A stretch of DNA of 64,000 nucleotides from Medicago truncatula (lineage: Eukaryota > Streptophyta > Magnoliopsida > Fabales > Fabaceae): assembly GCF_003473485.1 (NCBI RefSeq), contig NC_053044.1:28648091-28712090 (forward strand). The letters run 5' to 3'. Below, in pieces: positions 59,500 to 64,000 of the stretch (positions are counted from its first letter, which is position 1; the number at the start of each line of letters is the position of its first letter). The position numbers and the translations under genes were made by a program. The notes under the pieces were generated by a model, which was not told the DNA's origin, did not search any database, and saw only the letters and a program-made list of their open reading frames with translations.

Positions 59500-60633
59500 A
59501 TGAAAATGGAAGCTACAAAGGAGAAAAATAATGTTGCCATAATCTTTGGGGTCACCGGACTTGTTGGGAGAGAGTTAGCTAAAAAACTAGTTTTAGAATC
59601 TTCTTGGAAAGTTTATGGTATAGCTAGAAATAATCAAGAGACACAACCAAACATCCTTTCAAGCCCTAATTACAATTTCATCTCTTGTGATTTGCTTAAC
59701 CCTTTAGAAACTCAAAAGAAGCTATCTTCATTACAAGATGTGACACATGCATTTTGGGTCACATGGGCTAGCCAATTTCCATTAGACACACAAGAGAGTT
59801 GTGACCAAAACAAAGCCATGATGTCAAATGCTTTGGATTCTTTGCTCACAAATGCAAAGAATCTAAAACATGTTTCACTTCAAACAGGTACAAAGCACTA
59901 TATATCACTTCAAGCTCCTTTTGATGAACAAAAGAAATTGTATTATTACAATGAAGAATTTCCAAGAGTGAGTAGAGGCTCAAATTTCTACTATGCATTG
60001 GAGGATTTGCTTATGGAGAAATTAAATGGTAAGATTCATTGGTCAGTGCATAGGCCTGGTTTAATATTAGGAAATTCAATTAGATCATTTTATAATTTTA
60101 TGGGTAGTTTGTGTGTTTATGGGTCTATTTGTAAACATTTGAAGATCCCTTTTGTGTTTGGTGGAACAAAAAAGTGTTGGGAGGAGCCTTACATCGATGG
60201 ATCTGATGCTAGGCTTGTAGCTGATCAACATATTTGGTCAACTACAAAAAGTGCTATAGTTTCTAATAATGGACAAGCTTTTAATTCAATTAATGGCCCA
60301 AGTTTTACTTGGAAGGAAATTTGGCCAATTGTTGGGAAAAAACTAGGGGTTATAGTTCCTCAAGAAATGTTTGTGGAAAATTTTTGGTATTCAAAAGCTA
60401 TGATTGAGAAGCAACAAGTTTGGCAAGAGATTGTGGAAGAAAATGGGTTGGTTCAAACAAAAATTGAAAATTTAGCTAGTTGGGAATTTTTAGATGCTTT
60501 ATTTAGATTCCCTATTAAACTTATGGGGAGTAGAGATAAAGTTGATGATCTTGGTTTTGGAGCAAGGTATAGGACATTGAATTCAATATTGTATTGGATT
60601 GATTGTATGAGAGATGAGAAGGTGATTCCTTAA
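59500..60633 (+). CDS. PRISE-family reductase (progesterone 5-beta-reductase / iridoid synthase-like), 377 aa
   Basis: NAD(P)H-dependent short-chain reductase that reduces activated C=C bonds of enones; in other plants relatives act on progesterone or 8-oxogeranial. Residues 10-23 form the Rossmann strand and glycine loop ([11 protein letters not shown]). The family motifs follow in order: ISCDLLNP (61-68), HAFWVTW (83-89), [10 protein letters not shown] with the catalytic Lys at 132, NFYYALED with the catalytic Tyr at 164/165, HRPGLILG (183-190), and a GARYRTL-type C-terminal helix. The end ...KVIP is typical. The frame is intact and has no intron. Substrate cannot be read from sequence, and legumes are not known mainly for iridoids, so a general enone reductase is the safer call. 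Confidence 0.92.
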   Translation: MKMEATKEKNNVAIIFGVTGLVGRELAKKLVLESSWKVYGIARNNQETQPNILSSPNYNFISCDLLNPLETQKKLSSLQDVTHAFWVTWASQFPLDTQESCDQNKAMMSNALDSLLTNAKNLKHVSLQTGTKHYISLQAPFDEQKKLYYYNEEFPRVSRGSNFYYALEDLLMEKLNGKIHWSVHRPGLILGNSIRSFYNFMGSLCVYGSICKHLKIPFVFGGTKKCWEEPYIDGSDARLVADQHIWSTTKSAIVSNNGQAFNSINGPSFTWKEIWPIVGKKLGVIVPQEMFVENFWYSKAMIEKQQVWQEIVEENGLVQTKIENLASWEFLDALFRFPIKLMGSRDKVDDLGFGARYRTLNSILYWIDCMRDEKVIP

Positions 60634-61870
60634 TTTAGAGTTTTTTTTTTCGCATCAGTTTCCGATCCACTAATGGTGAGCGACTAATCCAACTCATACG
60701 TAGAAGCATGTACACTAGCCAAACATTGTTCCCCTAGTAATAGAACCCGGTATTCCCTATGTACGTCCTTGAAAGGAGCTCTTTGCCTCCTTAATTAGAG
60801 TCTTGTTGCAACATATTTGACTTTTGATTTGGAGTGTTGATATTAGAAATTTATGGAGCACCACAAAATGGGCTTTTTCATAAATAAATTAGTGGCAACG
60901 TGTTTTTGCATGTGCTTGTTAAAATTTCCCTTTATTGTTCCTTAGTTTTCTATAGTTTCTATAATTTAATAATAATGTATATACCTTCTTTTGCACGTCA
61001 TTGTTCCCTTGTATGTGACTTAATTTTGTCTATAAGTGGAGGAATGGTTTTGTGTTCTCCATGCATTAGCAATAATAAAATATTTGGCAACCACTTCCCA
61101 CAAATTCTAATTTTTCTTCTTTCAGCTGTATTACTTTGGACATAATAAAATAAATAATATAACCCAATTATACACGGTTTATTTATAGGTACAGGTAGTA
61201 TTTTTATTGCAGGGTACAAGACACATGTAGTTGTTTTTTGTCTTTTCTTCTAGCCAAATATAAAATATGAATGGTTTTAAATTGGAAGTCAATGCCATTA
61301 TAAAAGTGGAAACCCTACTTTATCATCACAATACACATCATCACCTTTGTATATGGTTTAAAGTGTGTAGATTATGTTAAAGGGAATGTTTTACTTTTAA
61401 AGTTTCATAAATTAATTGAATTATTTGCTGAAATATTTTTTTTCCTTTATTCAATTTAGTTATGTTTCACGAGACCATATATTATAACCCTCCCTAAACA
61501 ATGATTTAGAATTAGGAACCTATAAGTAAACACAAATGATAGTAATACAGATATCCGAGAATATCACAAAATCAGCTAAATAGCAGATATGGGAAAAAAA
61601 ATTATCCAGCGGAGCGAATAGCAGATATACATTTATATACTTTCATTTGTCTCTTTACAAACTACTACAACTACATTATTAATAGAATTTGTTGTGAATT
61701 TGAACTGGTAATCATACCAATAAATCTTTATTGTGTTGAGTAAAGAAAGTAGTAATCAATAAGTAAAGTAGTCTCAAATAACAACAACAAAAAATAGACT
61801 TAGATCGAAGTGTGAAACAACACCACAAACATATTTAAAGTAACAAGGATAAGAAAGAAGAGAGGGAAAA
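60634..61870. other. Downstream intergenic DNA
   Basis: The reductase 3' flank holds a piece (about 60680-60790, ccctagtaatagaacccgg) that resembles a SINE or LINE 3' fragment. The rest is AT-rich. A word group near 61540-61620 (agatatgggaa, gcggagcgaatagcagat) looks like transposon debris. No exon is recognised. Confidence 0.4.
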
Positions 61871-61879
61871 CAACACACC

Positions 61880-62600
61880 AATAGTGTTTACCCAGTTCGA
61901 TCTAAAAATGATCAACTTTGAGAGAGAGAACAACTCTCTAATTTATTGTGATAAGAATGATAAATTTAGGTTATAAGAAATTAGCTTAAAAGCTCACAAA
62001 GAACAAACCCTAATTTCTACTTATTTTTCAAGTCACCCACACTCACAGTGAACCCTAAAAAAACACTAAAAGGGCAACCCGGTGCACTAAAGCTCCAGCA
62101 TACGCAGGATCCGGGAAGGGGTCCCACCATTTTGTGTATTGTACGCAGCCATATCTTGTTTTTTTACACAAGAGGATGTTTCCAGGTCCCATCATCCTGT
62201 GACCTTCCAGTCACATGACAACAACTTTACCAGTTGCGCCAAGGTTATCCCTAAAACAACTTGAACCCTAAAAAAGCACTAAAGGAAGTTTTATGATCCT
62301 TTCTCTAATAATGAGATATCATTATCCAAGGTGTTTACAAGAAAAAACTCTCACCAAAGACACTCAACCCTAAAGTTCATTCTTTTGGTTTCCCAAATTT
62401 CTTTCTCTTATCGCTCTCACAAAAAAAAAAAAAATGAAGTCTTAGATAGTGCACATAATCTGAGGAAATCGTGCCACAATTCCATTTCATTGTGCCACGA
62501 TTTGCAAGTTCGTATATAGTACGAATTGACCGTTATCCAAAAATCGTGTCACAATTTCTTTTCTTCGTGCTGCGATATTTGTCAAGGAAAACTCAAATTC
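61880..62600 (-). mobile_element. Copia-type LTR fragment, copy related to 35880-37400
   Basis: It shares gcttaaaagctcacaaagaa, aaaccctaatttct, aaggtgtttaca, gacactcaaccc and the closing rtgccacgattt words with the copy at 35880-36216/37170-37400. Here it is interrupted by an Au-type SINE (62067-62250) instead of a solo LTR. Confidence 0.5.
62067..62250 (-). mobile_element. Au-type SINE
   Basis: On the minus strand it begins accttggcgcaactggtaaa (box A) and includes gtcatgtgac and aaggtcacagg near box B. It ends gctttagtgcaccgggttgc-cctttt. This order is that of the Au SINE family found across angiosperms. The word aaccctaaaaaa(g)cactaaa occurs on both sides (62051-62072 and 62264-62285), a probable target duplication, although the right copy is offset from the SINE end by about 12 bases. 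Confidence 0.8.
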
Positions 62601-63160
62601 CTGAGCCAAATCCTACCAAGATTTCTCAAAATCATGATGATTTTTTTTTTTTTTTATAAACTTCAATCATCGATTTTATGTCACTTACAACAGAATTACT
62701 ATTACAATTTACAACTACACGATTATGAATTTGCTACATGTTTTAATATCTTCATTATTTCTCCTCTAAAATCATTTCACAGGGTTCTAAAGATTCTCCC
62801 TTATCTCTCATGTTTCAAACATTCACCCTTAACCAACCTCTCATTTAATTTTCATCAAATTCCAAAACCTCCACCTCTTTATATTGGTTTCAGCACGAGA
62901 GAATCATAATCTTGTATACTATGTAGCATTCAATGATTATTACAATTTTACTCTACAAAATCATTAGAATTGAGCTAAAATTTCAAACAATTTACCTTTA
63001 TAGAATTTCTTAAATTTCAACATATAACCTTGATATGCAAAATTGACATGTTTTACAATGGTAACATTTCTTCATAATAAACAAGATGAGAAAAAAATCT
63101 TAGAAAAATAACAACAAAATTTGGATCTTCTTGAAAGACAAATTGTGCATTCTGGATTCT
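62601..63160. other. Upstream region of the gene at 63257
   Basis: AT-rich DNA with a T run near 62640-62655. No other gene is recognised. Confidence 0.4.
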
Positions 63161-63162
63161 CC

Positions 63163-63170
63163 TATATATA
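63163..63170 (+). promoter_or_regulatory. TATA box of the edge gene
   Basis: TATATATA at 63163-63170, about 87 bp before the chosen ATG at 63257, followed by a pyrimidine/A-rich leader typical of plant mRNAs. Confidence 0.5.
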
Positions 63171-63256
63171 CTCAAACCTTCCCTCTTTTTTCACAACTCT
63201 TTGCCACTCACACTTACTTTACAACAAAAATTCAAATTCAAATTCAACAAGAATCC

Positions 63257-64000
63257 ATGTTGATCCCTCACAAACAGAAACAATCCATGATTATTCCAAC
63301 ATCATCAATGCTTGGTCATCATCACACTCACAACAACTCTGTCAAACGCCGTTCACCATCATCATCTTCTCCTCACCAACCATCATCCAAGAAGCATTCT
63401 TTCGACGCAAGCAATCTCACCCGTAATGGCTTCTCCGCCATTACACTTCCTTTCAGTCTTCGTGGTAATGCTCTTCGCTGCTGTGTCGCTGATCCATGCA
63501 CCTTGCCGGATCAAGCTATGCCGGTTAAAGGGTCGTCGACTGCTTTGCCGCCTCTGCCTCCGATCAGGAGATGTATATCTGAAGTTATTGATCCTTTGGA
63601 GGTTAAAGAAGCAGTTGCTTGTTATTTGAACTCTGCTGAAAAAACCACCCCTGAATCTGATTCAATGGTATGTGTTGAAACTTGTGTTTCTTGCTAAAAA
63701 AGTAATCTTTTTTTATATTTGGAATCATGGGTTTTGTTTGTTTTTTGTAGAGGCTTAAAAGGATGAAGGATCGGTTAAAAGAAATGAAGAAAGTGTGGGA
63801 TGAAGTTATGGAAGACGAGGAAGAAAATGAAAAAGAACAAGAACAAGAAGAAGAGCCCTCTCCTGATGCTGAAGATGAAAAAGATGAAAAAGAACAAGAA
63901 GAAGAGCACTCTCTTAACTCTTTTGTTGCTGAAGATGAAAAAGTCATATCTCAGGTATATGTCTTGAATCTTGGACTGTGATTGTCTTTTCTATTGTAAT
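63257..64000 (+). CDS. Unrecognised protein with acidic coiled-coil region, 5' part only
   Basis: I do not recognise a named family. Exon 1 (63257-63667, 137 codons) and exon 2 (63751-63954, 68 codons) join in phase at a GT-AG intron; a donor at 63955 shows that the gene continues past the window. The N-terminal part is Ser/His-rich with a basic KRRSPSSSS patch (possible nuclear signal). It then has SLRGNALRCCVADPCTLPD and PPLPPIRRCISEVIDP, which look conserved. Exon 2 opens with a basic/hydrophobic helix (RLKRMKDRLKEMKKVWDEV) and a long Glu/Asp/Lys run. The ATG at 63257 is chosen as the first Met of the frame after the TATA box; the frame is open farther upstream but without a Met. A nuclear or chromatin-associated role is only a guess. 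Confidence 0.7.

Overview
The window is nuclear DNA of a flowering plant, almost certainly a papilionoid legume (Medicago/Trifolium/pea type). The main evidence is a two-exon albumin-1 gene (a cysteine knot plus the A1a chain), a seed-storage family known from legumes. A Kunitz inhibitor, spliced genes with GT-AG introns, very AT-rich intergenic DNA and dense plant-type transposons agree with this. All calls were made by reading; no search was run.

Layout. 0.5-2.1 kb: a tandem repeat broken by a LINE tail and then by a PIF/Harbinger element. 4.9-11.6 kb (+): a 21-coding-exon villin (884 aa) with an 11-nt micro-exon. 13.6-16.0 kb (+): an intact LRR receptor-like protein, between two direct copies of the villin 3' flank. 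17.8-18.2 kb: a 343-nt pure (AG)n tract. 18.7-19.3 kb: a hAT MITE with a perfect 8-bp target duplication. 20.1-22.2 kb: a solo Gypsy-type LTR with a perfect 5-bp target duplication. 22.4-23.7 kb (-): a decayed transposon gene with an OTU-like domain. 24-31 kb: two ~1 kb direct repeats enclosing the albumin-1 gene and nested MITEs. 31.2-33 kb: LTR fragments. 35.9-37.4 kb: a Copia-type LTR split by a solo LTR. 38.6-39.4 kb: a TIR element. 39.7-40.3 kb (-): a Kunitz inhibitor. 44.1-46.0 kb (+): a 5'-truncated LINE with a poly(A) tail. 47.4-51.2 kb (-): a five-exon NudC/CS-domain gene whose last intron holds an intact GNAT acetyltransferase gene on the same strand. 51.8-56.8 kb (-): a SIRE-like Ty1/copia element that has lost its 3' half, next to an opposite-strand Copia RNase H remnant. 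59.5-60.6 kb (+): a PRISE/iridoid-synthase-like reductase. 63.2 kb to the edge (+): the first two exons of an unrecognised gene with an acidic region.

The host genes (villin, RLP, albumin-1, Kunitz inhibitor, GNAT, NudC-like, PRISE reductase, acidic protein) form no pathway or operon. What unites the window is mobile DNA. Many insertions keep exact target duplications, so their order can be read. I found no convincing new multi-gene system. The best leads are the gene nested in the NudC-like intron, the villin micro-exon, a MITE ending 12 bp from the albumin TATA box, a cluster of CTCGC...GCGAG palindromes inside the solo LTR, and the RLP between villin-flank repeats.
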